Positions 43,446 through 55,056 of a DNA stretch of 64,000 nt are shown in pieces (the first letter of the stretch is position 1; each line of letters begins with the position of its first letter). The notes under the pieces were generated by a model. The model saw nothing but the letters and a program-made list of their open reading frames with translations. It made no database searches and was not told the origin of the DNA. This DNA is from Allacma fusca. Its lineage: Eukaryota; Arthropoda; Collembola; Symphypleona; Sminthuridae. The stretch lies in NCBI GenBank assembly GCA_947179485.1, contig OX359245.1, forward strand, positions 22,121,067 through 22,185,066. The letters are read 5' to 3'. Made by a program: the position numbers and the translations under genes.

Positions 43446-45085
43446 TAAATTGCTGGCATAAATTAACCGAAAGCATACTAATCATAGGATTGCTTGTAAC
43501 TGTAGTACTGAGTGTATGTAAAATTCATCTAAATAAATCTGAACATATTTTCTAAACAAGATTGGTCTCAGCAATTTGTCAGACAGGCTTACCTTGGGAT
43601 ATATTCCAACCAGTGGCAGCTAGGAAACGAAAGGAGTAAATGAATGAAGAATAAAACAAGTATTAGACTTGTCTGTGGGAAAGAACCACAAAAATACTGG
43701 TAGGAATGACCCATTGGTCACCAGCATTACAAACAATAAGGAAAAATAATGCCCATGACATCCCCTTCTTTAAAATTTTTATCATTTAGGTCGCTGTAAT
43801 TATGTACATATGCGGTAAATTGCCACAGTATTCCTGATGTAAAAGCTTGTTTTGGTTTTATGAGACAACTTTTCTAGAACTTTGAAACTCCTAGAAAAAA
43901 ACGTGTGTAACGATGCAACAAAACGTGGAAATTACTAAAAGAGATGCTTCAAAGTTGTAAATTGTAGTGACACATAATGAGGAAGTGTAGCACCAGCAAG
44001 CAGTTTGTTACTTTTTCCTGATTTAATCACACGCAGAAAATTGCAGAAAATTATACGTTACTCAGGTGTAAATTGCAATAACCACAAGGATTTCACATTA
44101 CTGTTTTCCCTCAACACCTTTTAGTTCATGGTAATTGATCACGAACTATCTCAACTACTTACGTATTCAATTGCAATTTTGCTGTCAAAACTTTCAGGAA
44201 AATACTAGATCTTGAGATACTAGACACAATGGGTCAAAGATTGAGTTTTAATTCATCAATGATGCAGGCCGATGAATCATTCTGTGTAATGTATTACAGG
44301 AAAATTATTCTCGAAGCATACATCTACATTCATTGTTTTACATATTTGCGATCAAAATGGAACTTCATTCCAATCTAACATAATTATTATTTGGAGCTAG
44401 ACATACACGATCCCTTTAATTATGTGAATTAGATTTATTCACACATGACTGCTCCATATTACCATGATTGTAGTATGTTTTTACATAATATTGTCTATAC
44501 ATTTATTTATTTCAAAATGTTTTAGGTGTTAGGCAGGTATTTTGGGAAATTTTGGGGCATTTTTGATTTGGCAGGCAGAGCATTTCAAATTACCAAAAAA
44601 TTATTTATGCAGTAAACTATAGCCATAGTACACGTTGCGCTTCTATGAGAATTACAGTATACATGAATTGTAACAATAAAAAAATTTTGACTGCAAAATC
44701 AAAACCCAATGCGAAATGGTTACAATTTTTGTTAAAATAATTTTAATTACATTATTATGATTACCCTGTAATTTCCTGGAAATACAAAAATATACAATAC
44801 CTAAAAACGTGTGGTTTTTTCAATTCATGTCTTCATATACTCTTTCTGGTTCAGTACAATAAGACTTGTCTCCGATTAGTTGCACTGGAGAATACTAATC
44901 AGGAAACGAGGATTTAAAATATTTATATATAAACTATAGTGTCTGAATCCGAAACGAAAATGGGCCTTCTGATACCTGCAGTAGTAAATAGGTTGTCCAT
45001 TTATGACTGCTTGTGAGCCGTAATCACACAAAGAAAAACAAAACTGCATAAAAAAAGTAGCTCAACGGTTTAAAGGAAATCAGTG
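43446..45085. other. Long non-coding stretch
   Basis: 1.6 kb of AT-rich DNA without recognisable gene, element or repeat. Confidence 0.45.
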
Positions 45086-45090
45086 TACCG

Positions 45091-45382
45091 GTTGTAATGC
45101 TGGTAAATGCTGTTTCCTTGATTTTTGCAAAAATTCCTCGGTGTAACAATTAAAGCTTCGTATTGAGTTTTTTCGAAAAACGCACAAGAAAAAAACCCTT
45201 TGTTTTGCTTCCCGCACGTCAGAGCCATTTATGTAGTACTGGTTGAAATGCTGGCTAATGCTGTTTCCTTGATTTTTGTAAAAATTCATCGGTGTCATTT
45301 AAGTTTCGTATTGAGTTTTTTCGAAAAACGCACAGGAAACAAATCCCTTTGTTTGACTTCCAGCACGTCAGAGCCATTTATT
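45091..45382. repeat. Two tandem copies of a ~147-bp unit
   Basis: Units at about 45091-45237 and 45238-45382 share TGCTGTTTCCTTGATTTTTG, TATTGAGTTTTTTCGAAAAA and GCACGTCAGAGCCATTTAT in order. They differ by several substitutions and a small indel. Non-coding. Confidence 0.85.
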
Positions 45383-45461
45383 ATTATATATTTGCTGATC
45401 TAAACTGACAGACAATCACAAAATATTTCGGGGATTTTCGAAGCTTGGGATTAAGGAAGGA

Positions 45462-45812
45462 ACTTACAGAATATATAACAATTATAAGAGAAGCATACCA
45501 ACCGGTAATGAATCGGCGGTCAGATTCTCTAGGGTGCATATTAGATGGCTCACTGAGGTCATCTCTGGCCATGGAAGATTCCAAAAACACCTCTACAGAA
45601 TAGGAATTGCTACCTGCCCTCTATGTTTACAGTGTAGACTGCAGGATGAGGACGCCTTTCACTACTTAGCAACATGTCCAGCTTTTAGTATAATTAGAAA
45701 TATTTATTTGAAGGCATGTTTTCTAGACTTAAGTCTTCTCAAGCAGGCGAGCGCATGCGACCTGTTGTATTACTCAATTGCAACAGGTCGTTTTGTAAAT
45801 CGCCCACAGTAA
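45462..45812 (+). pseudogene. LINE ORF2 C-terminal fragment with zinc motif
   Basis: The frame reads YRIYNNYKRSIPTG, then VISGHGRFQKHLYRIG and a zinc motif CPLCLQC...DEDAFHYLATCPAF (CX2C...HX4C), the usual ending of R1/Jockey-group ORF2 proteins (LTGHGxF...C..C...ETxxHxLxxCP). It is open to the stop at 45812 but lacks all enzymatic domains. It is a 5'-truncated copy or relic; no poly-A tail or target duplication was found. Confidence 0.8.
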
Positions 45813-46267
45813 CTTGTAAAGGGAAATCTGCAATGGGCCCATTGGTCACTCACTTTAGTTAAACCTTATCTTTACTATTTTATTACTACTCATTTTATAC
45901 AAGCTTTATTTATTTATTGTTATTTTGTGCTCTATTTCTAAAGCTGCAAAATTCAGAAATGGAAAACAGTAGGCTTTCTAGGAATTATATTATAGCGTGT
46001 AAACCGTTTTGTCAAAGCTTACCGATGGCAGTTTTTAAAGCGATGTAATAGTCACATCTGGGTGTTTTTTTCAATGCAGCCATTTCCATAGTGAAACATT
46101 TTGTTTCAGTATCCTTATAAATTACTCGCCACTTGATGGAGTGGGTGGCTATTAAAATTTCGCGCTCTACTGTTAAAATAAAAGCTCACGATTTAGGCAT
46201 ACAATAAGTATCCACGACTGGGATTTAAAGCTTTTAAGTGTAATACTAAGAGGACTGACTATGTAGT
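45813..46267. other. Non-coding stretch
   Basis: Probably the 3' untranslated part of the preceding LINE fragment and flanking DNA; nothing else is recognised. Confidence 0.4.
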
Positions 46268-46275
46268 ATACTATT

Positions 46276-47281
46276 TCAGTATTGCCAAGCAAGCCTGTGG
46301 TATATACAGCAAGCAAGCTGAGAAGCAGTTTAATAGCACAGCGAGCTGAAAGCTGAAACTCTTTCGCAGGTCGCAGAGTCAGAGGAGAGCTTTTTCAGCT
46401 CGCTCAGCTCGCTGTGCTTCTAGCGGCTTGCTCTTGCTTGGGAGTTTGTTTTTCTCAAAGCGGACAGTGCAAGGTTGACCTTTTTCCTTCGAATGTACAT
46501 GTAATGTACATACATTTTAAAAACCGTGGTCAGCCCTCATACCAATTTTTATTGGTGTAGGACCAGCCATATAAACAGTATAACAAAAAATAAATGGGAC
46601 TATATGTCGTGAGGGAAGAACGAACGTGGTGCTGCGCGATGAGGTTGTTTGTGTACATGTAAGGGCTACATACTCGTTACGGTGCGTGATAGAGCGCCTC
46701 TCACCTCCACTGTACAATCCTGAGTGTGAACTTAGAAGCACACTTGCATGGACCCTTATCTATGTATGTATATAAATTACCCGTTTCGGTTTTTCTCGAT
46801 TTTGAAGGTGAGCCCACTGTAATGTGCAACATTTTTTAATTTCAAATTGGAGTACAATTGCAGCCTTGTCATTTCAGCTTTTAAAATTGTGCACATTAGA
46901 GTGGGCTCGTAGTGAAAAAACATCGTGAAGGTGCACAAATTTACATTGTAATTTAAAAAAAAAAAGTATTAATGTCACGGCGCGGAAAAAATTCGTGATG
47001 TGGCCTTTCGTTGCGATAACAAATTTGAGATACACACTTCGTCTTTCAGTAGTTCAGTATGGCTGTAAAACAATATTTTAATTTTCGGGCTTTTTCAGTT
47101 TTCTGACCTTCGAAATCGGTTTTATGAAAAAATGTTTTCGGCCATTTTTTTTGACAATACTCTGCATCTACGTAGTCATATGAAAATTCTGTGCGAAAAT
47201 GTGACTTTCTTGGCTATCCGCTTTGAGAAAACACACCCTTGGTTGCTGTTTATACCACCGGCTTGCTTTGCTGTATAGTGA
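46276..47281. mobile_element. Candidate hAT-type element with AGCAAGC/GCTTGCT motifs
   Basis: The left end CAGTATTGCCAAGCAAGCC and the inverted right end CACTATACAGCAAAGCAAGC are alike, continuing as TGTGGTATA and GGTGGTATA. The left 160 bp also contain an internal inverted copy ending at about 46442, rich in AGCTCGCT. I could not confirm a target duplication. The interior includes part of a dispersed repeat (46490-47110). Confidence 0.5.
46490..47110. repeat. Dispersed repeat copy 1
   Basis: Shares with 48385-48840, in the same order and orientation, TGTACATACAT near the start, TATGTATATAAATTA, GTTTCGG then TTTTC and CCGATTT-like sequence, AATGTGCAC-like sequence, and a TTTTCGGG close. The copies are diverged and non-coding; they may be two old copies of one transposon. 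Confidence 0.6.
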
Positions 47282-47789
47282 AAAAGTATAAATAACCGAT
47301 GATAATACATACAGCAATCCAACTAATTACACCACATCGTGCATCTATAGTTGCATGCTTGATTCGGAAAACTTCACTCCTGTTTAGTTCTCCACGACAC
47401 ACACACACCATTCACATAACGACCATACCGAATCACGCACCGATGACCGATCCATTCGAACTTTTACTGAAGTTTTCAACATTCCCACGTCTCCAATATT
47501 TTTTAGGTACGATATTTTTTTTCCTTTCTATTTTTCCATTTGCGTATATGTTTGTGTGAATTTGTGTAAATAAAATAAATATAAATAAAATAAAAATATT
47601 TATATGCTCTGCTGTGCCGGGAAATTGTAGTGGCAGTGCAATGCAGTACAAAAAGAGTTGTGAATTTTAATAATCCGGTACAATTAAACTCCAATTTTGG
47701 ACGGATACCATATGTGTTCGGAGTTTGAATTGATTATCGGGGAAATGGATGGTTTTAATTGTGTTATTTTTTGCTAATAGTTAAGCACT

Positions 47790-48145
47790 TAGCTAATAAT
47801 ATCATTCCTGCTGAAATATTGAAGGAAGTGCTCAAGGTGTTATAGTGTTTATACCACAAATTGATTTGATTCCGTCTGACCCTGACATTTCATTTACGCT
47901 TAAAAAAGGCAGTTTCCTATCAGTGAGTTTTGTAATCTATTATTAAAAGTAAGGGGGGACGTTTGAGAATATATTTACCATCTCCAGTTTTTACACATGG
48001 ACAATTATATGTTGCATTTTCAAAAGCCTCATCAGGAAAGAAAGATAAAATCAAAATTGTCGATACTGAATATCAAGGGGAAATGCTTGATGGCAGAAAT
48101 GAAATATTTACATCAAATCTATTTAAGGAAATTTTCAAAGGATAA
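47790..48145 (+). pseudogene. Relic of a Pif1/Helitron helicase C-terminus
   Basis: In three frame pieces I read GVIVFIPQIDLIPSDPDISF, then LKKGSFLSVSF, then IYLPSPVFTHGQLYVAFSKASS, the order typical of the C-terminal end of Pif1-family helicases, including the helicase of Helitron transposons (IPRI.L.P, F..KR.QFP...FA, LP..VFSHGQLYVALSR). The KSQGQT motif is degraded. Walker motifs and the Rep nuclease are absent. Origin from a Helitron is more likely than a host pif1 gene given the surroundings. Confidence 0.7.
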
Positions 48146-48384
48146 ATTTCATTTGTATGTTAAAGCTGGACTAACTCCCAGTCGCGATCTACGGGTTAAA
48201 CATGGGGCATGGGCAAGGCCTTTGTGGGAAACTCCCAAGTGCACTCAATCATGATATTTTGTTTGAATTATTCTAATATATCGTCTTAAATCACATTATA
48301 GTAATGCATATTCTAACGTCTATGTAAAAGTATCACAAACCTATAAGTAATTATTCCTGCTGAGCATGGCTCTCTACTAGTTTA

Positions 48385-48840
48385 CATATAATGTACATAC
48401 ATACATTTTAAACAGTGTGGGTAATATTGAGGCCAAATATTATTGGGATATAACCAACCAAGCCCAAATTATTAAAAAAAGAATTTGGAACTCGTTGAGC
48501 TGCGGCACGGTCCCACAGAATGGAGCGTGATAGGGCTTTGTGTTTACGGCGAAGGCGCTGCCCTTGTATTACGATGGCAGGAACCTCCACTCCTCGTCCA
48601 CTACAGCGAGCAAGCCATGCTGGCTGTATGTATACACATACAATCCATGCGTGCATGGTAATATGTGCACAAAGCCTGAACTAGATATGTATATAAATTA
48701 TCTGTTTCGGATTTTCCCCGATTTGACTGCCGGCACAATCAAATGTGCACTTAAAAAAATTAAATGTAAATTAAATTTTTAATATTTAAATCGGTATAGC
48801 TACAAAAACTTATTTCAGTTTTCGGGTTTTTCAACCGAAA
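48385..48840. repeat. Dispersed repeat copy 2
   Basis: Second copy of the repeat at 46490-47110. A 190-bp block rich in ACTTGA motifs (48860-49050) follows, resembling one end of the CAAGT-array hAT family, without a partner end. Confidence 0.6.
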
Positions 48841-49387
48841 AAAATGGAAATTCAAAACTTAACTATGAACTTGACTTGAACACAAAACTTCAAGTAATTT
48901 TCAAGACACAACATGATATCCTGATAACTCGCGTCCTTGTAATTACTTGACTTGTGAAGTTCTAGTAATCAATTAAAATTTCGAAGACCCTAACTTAATC
49001 AACTAGTTACCGTTCCAAACTTGACTTGAACTTGATAATTCAAGTTAAGTATCACAAGAAATAAAATATAGCCACAATAATTTGTTGAACTTGTATAGGC
49101 AAATTGTTTCCTTTAGACTAAAAACCAAAACGCATTCAGAAAACAATTTTACCACTAGTTTTTGTTTAAAATCATTCGAGGGCATCCTTGCGCTTATTCT
49201 GATTACAATAAAAGTCCGATATAAGGGATACGCAAGGAACCGTACAATTTAGTCCCTCATAAAGGAATTTCCTTTATAAGAAATGTCTGAAGTATTGTGT
49301 AATTGAAGGGCATTTTTAAAAGTATTTTTCGAATGAGATCAGTTAAACCAGTGATTAATGTAAACAGACATGTTGAAGAATATTAGT
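48841..49387. other. Non-coding stretch with ACTTGA motifs and TTTATAAG-type sequences
   Basis: The first 190 bp are ACTTGA-rich; 49190-49300 has CCGATATAAGG and CCTTTATAAG as in pogo-like MITE ends. No boundary could be set. Confidence 0.35.
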
Positions 49388-49643
49388 CAAATGGTAGGTA
49401 ACATGGTAAGTAGCATGGTAGGTGGTAGGTAACATGATAGGTAACATGGTAGGTAACATGGTAGGTAACATGGTAGGTAAAATGGTAGGTAACATGGTAG
49501 GTAACATGGTAGGTAACATGGTAGGTAAAATGGTAGGTAACATGGTAGGTAAAATGGTAGGTAAAATGGTAGGTAACATGGTAGGTGGTAGGTAAAAGGG
49601 TAGGTGGTAGGTAAAAAGGTAGGTAACATAGTAGGTAGTAGGC
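49388..49643. repeat. GGTAGGTAACAT minisatellite
   Basis: About 20 copies of a 12-bp unit (GGTAGGTAACAT and variants with AAAAT) followed by shorter variants. A matching remnant lies at 50098-50145 beyond the inserted element, in the same orientation. The repetitive frames seen across it (LPTMLPT-type) are artefacts. Confidence 0.92.
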
Positions 49644-49645
49644 GG

Positions 49646-50095
49646 GTTTGGAAAAAGTTCCAAATGGTCAACGATCCTGACAACAGTAAATGGTCAACTA
49701 CCTGGTTAGCGATTTTTTTTGCGGAACTGCCAAAAATTTGTGGTCAACTACAAGGGTATCAAAAAATATTTTGCCCAACTATCAAAAACAATGTGTCAAC
49801 TACCTGGGTATCGAAAAACCAATTTGCACAGCTACGAAATAAATGTTGGCCAACTACCTGGGTATCGAAAAAACATTTTGGCCAACTACCTGGGGAGTGA
49901 AAAAATGTTTGGCGAACTACCTGTGTAGAGACAAAATGTTTGGCCAACTACCTGGGTGGCGAAAAACATTTTGGTCAAATAACCCGCCAGTATTTTTCAA
50001 AATGGACAACTATCCCGCCGTTCAATGCTGCCCAACTACTTGGGCCCATTTTGTCAACGATCCCGGATCGCTGGATCGGGAACTTTTTCCACACA
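49646..50095. mobile_element. Small inverted-repeat element made of CAACTACCTGGG repeats, inside the minisatellite
   Basis: The ends carry TGGAAAAAGTTCC and its inverted partner GGAACTTTTTCCA, each next to GTCAACGATCC-type sequence. Between them the unit CCAACTACCTGGGTATCGAA plus AACATTTTGG repeats about seven times with a period of 33-55 bp. It splits the GGTAGGTAACAT array. The structure resembles the motif-array hAT elements, but the target duplication cannot be told apart from the repeat. Confidence 0.6.
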
Positions 50096-50369
50096 CGGTG
50101 GTAGGTAAAATGATAGGTAACATGGTAGGTAGCATCGTAGGTGGGATTTGTAGCCGGGAAAGTAAAACTCAGCCTGCTCATTTGCGCATATAGTTGAGCC
50201 TCTAAAACGTTTTTATCGTCACGATTACGAAAATGCAATCCCAAAAAGTGTTTCGAATTTACAGATAGTCAGATAGTATATGAAGAATAAATATATTGCT
50301 ACAAAACCTAGATTGCATCTTATGTAGTCATAGTGTGGGGACACCGAATTGAAGGCTTTATTTAGGTCA

Positions 50370-50421
50370 TGTGAAGGAATATATATATAAATATATACCC
50401 TTCCCAGAGTTCCCTACATAT
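50370..50421 (+). repeat. Left LTR of the outer element, first part
   Basis: Identical in order to the start of the right LTR at 60449 (TGTGAAGG...TTCCCTACATAT). It continues at 55053/55057 after the nested element; the ATAT at 50418-50421 is duplicated at 55053-55056. Confidence 0.93.
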
Positions 50422-50749
50422 TGTCAGGGTTGGGGAAATAAAAAGGAGGAGGAGATAAAAATATATCGAAGATTATTACAATGTAATAGACTTTATTCAA
50501 TCAAATGAAAAGAGCAGGAGGCAAAACGAGACGCACCACGTTTGTTAAAATATAATAGTAGAGTGATCCTTAACAATTACCTCCACAATGGAGAGATCGG
50601 CCTTCCTATAGTTAGCATTAGCTAACTATATTAATTTAAAAGGAAATTAAATTGTAGATTTAATTTCACAGGTTAATAACTAAAATAAATATTTTAGTTA
50701 AAACAAGCATGGCCAGTCGATGATGCTAGCAGCGGAGACGACCATGACA
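50422..50749 (-). repeat. 3' LTR of the nested element
   Basis: Begins TGTCAGGGTTGGGG on the plus strand and ends GACGACCATGACA. The partner at 54712-55052 has a few substitutions and a 13-bp or so length difference near TTAATAGTTTATAG. Confidence 0.92.
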
Positions 50750-50768
50750 TGACCCCTCCCACTGGGGG
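50750..50768 (-). other. Polypurine tract of the nested element
   Basis: Reads AGTGGGAGGGGTCA on the minus strand directly before the 3' LTR, as needed for plus-strand priming. Confidence 0.75.
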
Positions 50769-52692
50769 TACTTCGGCTCATAAAAATTCCTCTTGATCCT
50801 AATAATAGAATTATCGAGTCGCAAATCAGCGTTAGGACCCGGATGGATAAGTTTAGTTCTACGAGCCTCCGTAGTGGTCCTTGACTCACTGTCATAATTG
50901 GCGACCCTTGGTTCACGGATATTCGTAGAAACACGTCGTAACGAATTTGAAAATACAGGCAGTTGTTCATCTGTAACAAACCGCTTAAGTCGACGTCGTA
51001 CCGTCAATATTGGAGGTTCAACAACAATGTCCATTAAAGAAGGTATCCGGTTTATTTCCGGAACAGTACAGAGATCCATAGAAGAAGTAATGGTTTCCAC
51101 TTAAGTGGCTGGTAAACAAGATAGTGAAGCCAATCCAAGAAATAAATCCCAGAGGAAGAATAAAGGAATATCGGCTTCCTGAATGTTTCGGGGTTCACGA
51201 AATGGTAATGGTTCCAGCACGTGACCACAATCTGGAACTTCACAATCTAATACGCAAAGAGGTTCAAGATTTAACATGGGAAAATCAGGAGCATTGAAGA
51301 TATCTTCCTCTTTCTCAGGAATTAGAGATCCCAATTCGAAATCCAAAAGGAAATTCATATTATTTAAATCCTTCTGAAATGTAGGGTAAACACAATTTAA
51401 AAACATTGTATCAAGACATTTATGGGAAGGGGCAACGTTTCTGGGACTTTCAGGGGGACAAACATTTGAAGTATCAGGTTTGGAAAAGGGTACATTTGAA
51501 TTGTATGGATTATCATAATCATTTTCACAAGAGTAGAACGGTTTCAAATTTTGGATACAAACAACAATGTGTTCAGCAAACTTTGGGTTATCGCGTAGAT
51601 CTTTACACAAATAAGTGACATCATTAATTTGGGAGACAATTTTAAAGGGGCCTTTCCAGCAAGGTAAAAATTTATTAACATATCCAATTTTTCTGGAATG
51701 GTCTGCAACAAGAACTTTTTCATCAGGGAGATACAATCGAGGCGAAGGTAGGGGGTCCAGCAGTTCTCGTTGGGAGTTATGATAATCTGCTACATTGTCG
51801 TCGGATGTAAAATCGATGTTGGGGAATAATTGATCACAAGGGCTTTCTTGGTTGGGGGAGATAATGTAAGTATCTGGAAAATCATCTTGATCTTTTGGGT
51901 TAGCGAAGTCAACAAGGTGGTCAATAGGGGTATCAGTATAAAAGGAAGTATTTGAAAAATCAGGTTTAAAATTTTCAAATACAGGAGGAATAGAACTATT
52001 CGAGGGAATAACTGGGGATTGAATGGTACAATTTGGAGGGACTTCAATGGGATAAATTGCTTTCTCGTAGATTTTTCGAATGGAGTTAGATTCAGAAGTA
52101 ATACTATTTTCAAACCCAGTTTGAACAGCAATTGAAAAAAGAGTAGGTTTGGGATTTGGGCATGGGGATAGAATGGTGGACAACTGGGGAAAAGAAAGTA
52201 AATCAGAGCCGAAATCTAATACAGCATTGTATGTTCTGAGAAAATTTAATCCAATTATTACATCAAATGATGCTTTAGGAACTATCCAGAATTTCCATTC
52301 GGTGAATAAGCCATTAATTTTCACAGGGAGTTTCACCTTATGAGTAATTAGTGTTTACAGGAATCGTGGACCGCGAGGGACAGGGACACCGGTGTAACTA
52401 AGGGGGTAACAATTCCTTGAGTGGTTTTCGGTAACGTAGTAAAGAAATGTTCACTTATTACCGAAACAGCTGCTCCACTATCAATGAGAGCTTCACAGTC
52501 AAAGAAGGCAATACTAGCCGATAAATACAACAGTTTAGAGTCAAATGAATTCTCTTTTGGAAGGACTGGGAGAAATGGAAAGGTTTTCATACGTGATATT
52601 TGGGGAGCAGGGGGAATAAAATTAATTGGGTGAGATTGGGGAATTTCTACATCCTTTGGAATATCAGCAGGTAGGGATGAATTGTTACACAA
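50761..52692 (-). pseudogene. Protease fused to integrase C-terminal module (polymerase deleted)
   Basis: The first frame (52692-52348) has the retropepsin motif ALIDSGAAVSVI; after a frame change the second (52336-51101) carries WIVPKASFDVIIGLNFL, the second half of the protease. A 150-residue acidic, proline-rich linker follows, then LYLPDEKVLVADHSRKIGYV, LPCWKGPFKIVSQINDVTYL and IQNLKPF, the GPY/F module that ends a gypsy integrase. The tail has a hydrophobic end (LFLGLASLSCLPAT), a stop at 51101-51103, and the same frame resumes for about 110 codons with basic sequence to about 50761. RT, RNase H and the integrase core are missing, apparently through one large deletion. Confidence 0.85.
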
Positions 52693-52889
52693 AGCGGTTG
52701 AAGTTATAGTCTGATTTCTCCATGTGGTCAGGCTATTCAGTTTTACGGAATCATCAAATGTAGGGTATTGATACTGGGAATTTTGATTAAAATGAGGTTG
52801 ATCATTATGGTTTCCATATTATTGGAAATCAAAGATGGGATTTGATTAATCGAATTCTTAAATGTAGGTTTGGAATTTCCATTGGGGTT

Positions 52890-53726
52890 TCAGTTTCCAT
52901 TTTGACGATTATTGGTGGAATAATCTTGGAAATTATTATGACGTGGTGTAGAACGTTGTAGATTAAGAAATTCATAGCACGTAGCCGCAATGTGTCCGAA
53001 TTTTCCACATATTTGGCAACTGGGACGGTTGGATGAATATGATGATGGGTTTTGAGAAATCTGAGGTATAACCTGGGGAAAAGGACCTAAATCGTCTTTG
53101 GGCTGAGAAGGAATGGAGTTGTATAATTCTGAATGAGGTATAAATTCAGTTGGGACCGGATTGAAGGGTTGGCAAACAAATAATTGGAATTGGGGATTTT
53201 CACAATGATAAAGGAAGTATTTTTCAAACTGGGAAACAGTACTGTCTGGGTTTAATTGGGATCGTAGGGTAAATCCAAGTTGAACAGGTAGGCCTTCAAC
53301 TAAATGGTCAACGTTTACTTTATCATTCATTTGGGGGTCAATATCATAAAATAATCCTAATTTATCTAATACGTAATCCATTGGGGACTCTTTGCCAATC
53401 AGGAATTTTCGATTTTGATTTAATTCAATTGCAATCTTTCTGGAATCGGGTTCTGGGAATTGTAGGAATAGCAAATTCTTAAAAATGACAAATTTATCAT
53501 TGGCATTGTCGGCTTCCAAATCACTAACTATACTTTGATTAGTAAATTTCCACCAATTGGCAGCTTGGCTTTCGAGTAAAAGGTGCATATTTATGAGAAT
53601 CCAGTGGGTATCAATTTTTAAAAGCATACAATCTTCATTTAAACAGAATAGCCATGATTTAGCTGAGGATTTGCCGTCAAACTTTGGGAGTTTGGAACTT
53701 AATTCGGAATAAAATAATTGGGACAT
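52890..53726 (-). CDS. Gag of the nested element with one CCHC knuckle
   Basis: An intact frame of 278 codons starting at the ATG at 53726. The capsid-like part has WW at about residue 58 and the FPEPDSRK...QNRKF helical region of Ty3/gypsy Gag; CQICGKFGHIAATC (about 237-250) is a zinc knuckle. The frame ends at 52890 and the protease begins about 200 bp later in other frames, the intervening sequence being broken. The product may still work as a capsid. Confidence 0.85.
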   Translation of the reverse strand: MSQLFYSELSSKLPKFDGKSSAKSWLFCLNEDCMLLKIDTHWILINMHLLLESQAANWWKFTNQSIVSDLEADNANDKFVIFKNLLFLQFPEPDSRKIAIELNQNRKFLIGKESPMDYVLDKLGLFYDIDPQMNDKVNVDHLVEGLPVQLGFTLRSQLNPDSTVSQFEKYFLYHCENPQFQLFVCQPFNPVPTEFIPHSELYNSIPSQPKDDLGPFPQVIPQISQNPSSYSSNRPSCQICGKFGHIAATCYEFLNLQRSTPRHNNFQDYSTNNRQNGN

Positions 53727-54711
53727 AGTTTATACTGATTTATCAATATTAAGTTAAAAAGAATTTATAAGAAAGGTGAAGTTAGATTAAATAGGAATTA
53801 TGGGAGGGAAAGTTAAATGTTTGAAAGGAATTTAGGAGGGGAGGGACAGTTCGAAGATCAAAGGAAATTTTGGGGACGAGGGGGAGTTACAAGTTTGAAG
53901 GAAATTATGAGTATTTAATGGTTGGAAAAGAAATGGGAGAGAGGAGGGCAGTTTAAGGATTTAAATTTAAAAATAGAGTAGGTTGACACAAGTCAATTTA
54001 AAAATAATAAATTCCGGTAGTATTTATAATATTTACCAAATAATATTAAGCCTAAACACAAGTGATATTTAATGTGTATAACTGTGTAATTGCGAGTGTG
54101 AGTATTGCTATTTGCAATTAATCACGACGTGAATTGTAGTCACAAAATTTATTAAAATATTCAATAATGGTTGGTTAGCTACTCGCTTGGCATAATTAGT
54201 ACTCTAATATATGAGAGGCACTTTTCCCGTAACACCACCTTTTTTATAGAAAGGAAGTCACAAAAAGTAATGGGAAAGGATAGGGGGAAATTCTCAATGA
54301 TTAAGGATAGGAATTTTCAATTTATTCACTTTTCTCAAAAATGGAATTGAAAATAAAATAAAAATGTTTATTTGATACTGGGAAATAAAATTGTCAATGA
54401 CAACTATGCAAAAATAAATGGGGCGGATGGTACGAGTGCTGGGCACAATAGAATTAATAAAAATAAATTCTCACAGGAAAAAATTAAAAGGCTTATTACC
54501 TTAAACAACTCTGTCTGACTGATCAACTTTTAAATGTCTGGAAAATAGAATAGCCGATAGATGGCGACACAGGGAACAGCGGACACAGTGACGTAATAGA
54601 GGGCAGCACAACGGCAAAGTCACTCCAGATGGCGCCAGATGTCGGTGAAAACACAATTAAATTAACGGCTACGGGAGGGTAGTTTTAAACGAAGGTAGTC
54701 TACCCCACACC
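53727..54711 (-). other. Long untranslated leader of the nested element
   Basis: Nearly 1 kb between the 5' LTR and gag with no coding frame, G- and A-rich near gag. Directly after the LTR the minus strand reads GGTGTGGGGTAG, not a clear primer site; TGGCGCC, which could prime from a lysine tRNA, occurs about 80 bp further in. Confidence 0.6.
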
Positions 54712-55052
54712 TGTCAGGGTTGGGGAAATAAAAAGGAGGAGGAGATAAAAATATATCGAAGATTAGTACAATGTAATAGACTTTATTTAATCAAATAAAA
54801 AGAGCAGGAGGCAAAACGAGACGCACCACGTTTGTTAAAATATAATAGTAGAGTGATCCTTACAATTATCTCCGCTATGGAGAGATCGGCCTTCCTATAG
54901 TTAATAGTTTATAGTTTAGGCCTTCCTACAATTTAATTTAAAAGGAAATTAAATTGTAGATTTAATTTCAACAGTTGAATAACTAAAATAAATATTTTAG
55001 TTAAAACAAGCATGGCCAGTCGATGATGCTAGCAGCGGAGACGACCATGACA
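54712..55052 (-). repeat. 5' LTR of the nested element
   Basis: Partner of 50422-50749; the same TGTCAGGG start and CCATGACA end. Confidence 0.92.
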
Positions 55053-55056
55053 ATAT

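Larger units (their letters stand above)
50422..55052 (-). mobile_element. Non-autonomous LTR element: Gag, protease, integrase C-terminus only
   Basis: The LTRs (328 and 341 bp) start TGTCAGGG and end CCATGACA on the plus strand and are flanked by ATAT (50418-50421 and 55053-55056). Coding is on the minus strand. A purine tract next to the 3' LTR (50750-50768) confirms the direction. Gag and protease are present, then a linker joins directly to an integrase C-terminal module; RT, RNase H and the integrase core are absent. It lies in the LTR of an older element. Confidence 0.93.

Noticed and set aside
43446..45085. Search for tRNA, rRNA or snRNA genes in this and other gene-free stretches
   Set aside because: No A/B-box pairs with cloverleaf potential or conserved rRNA segments were noticed by eye.
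46282..46443. Short 160-bp hAT element with CCAAGCAAG ends
   Set aside because: The outer pair of ends at 46276 and 47281 fits better, and neither has a verified duplication.
49355..49683. Frames of about 100 codons with LPTMLPT/YLPCYLP repeats
   Set aside because: Direct translation of the 12-bp minisatellite, open in several frames at once.
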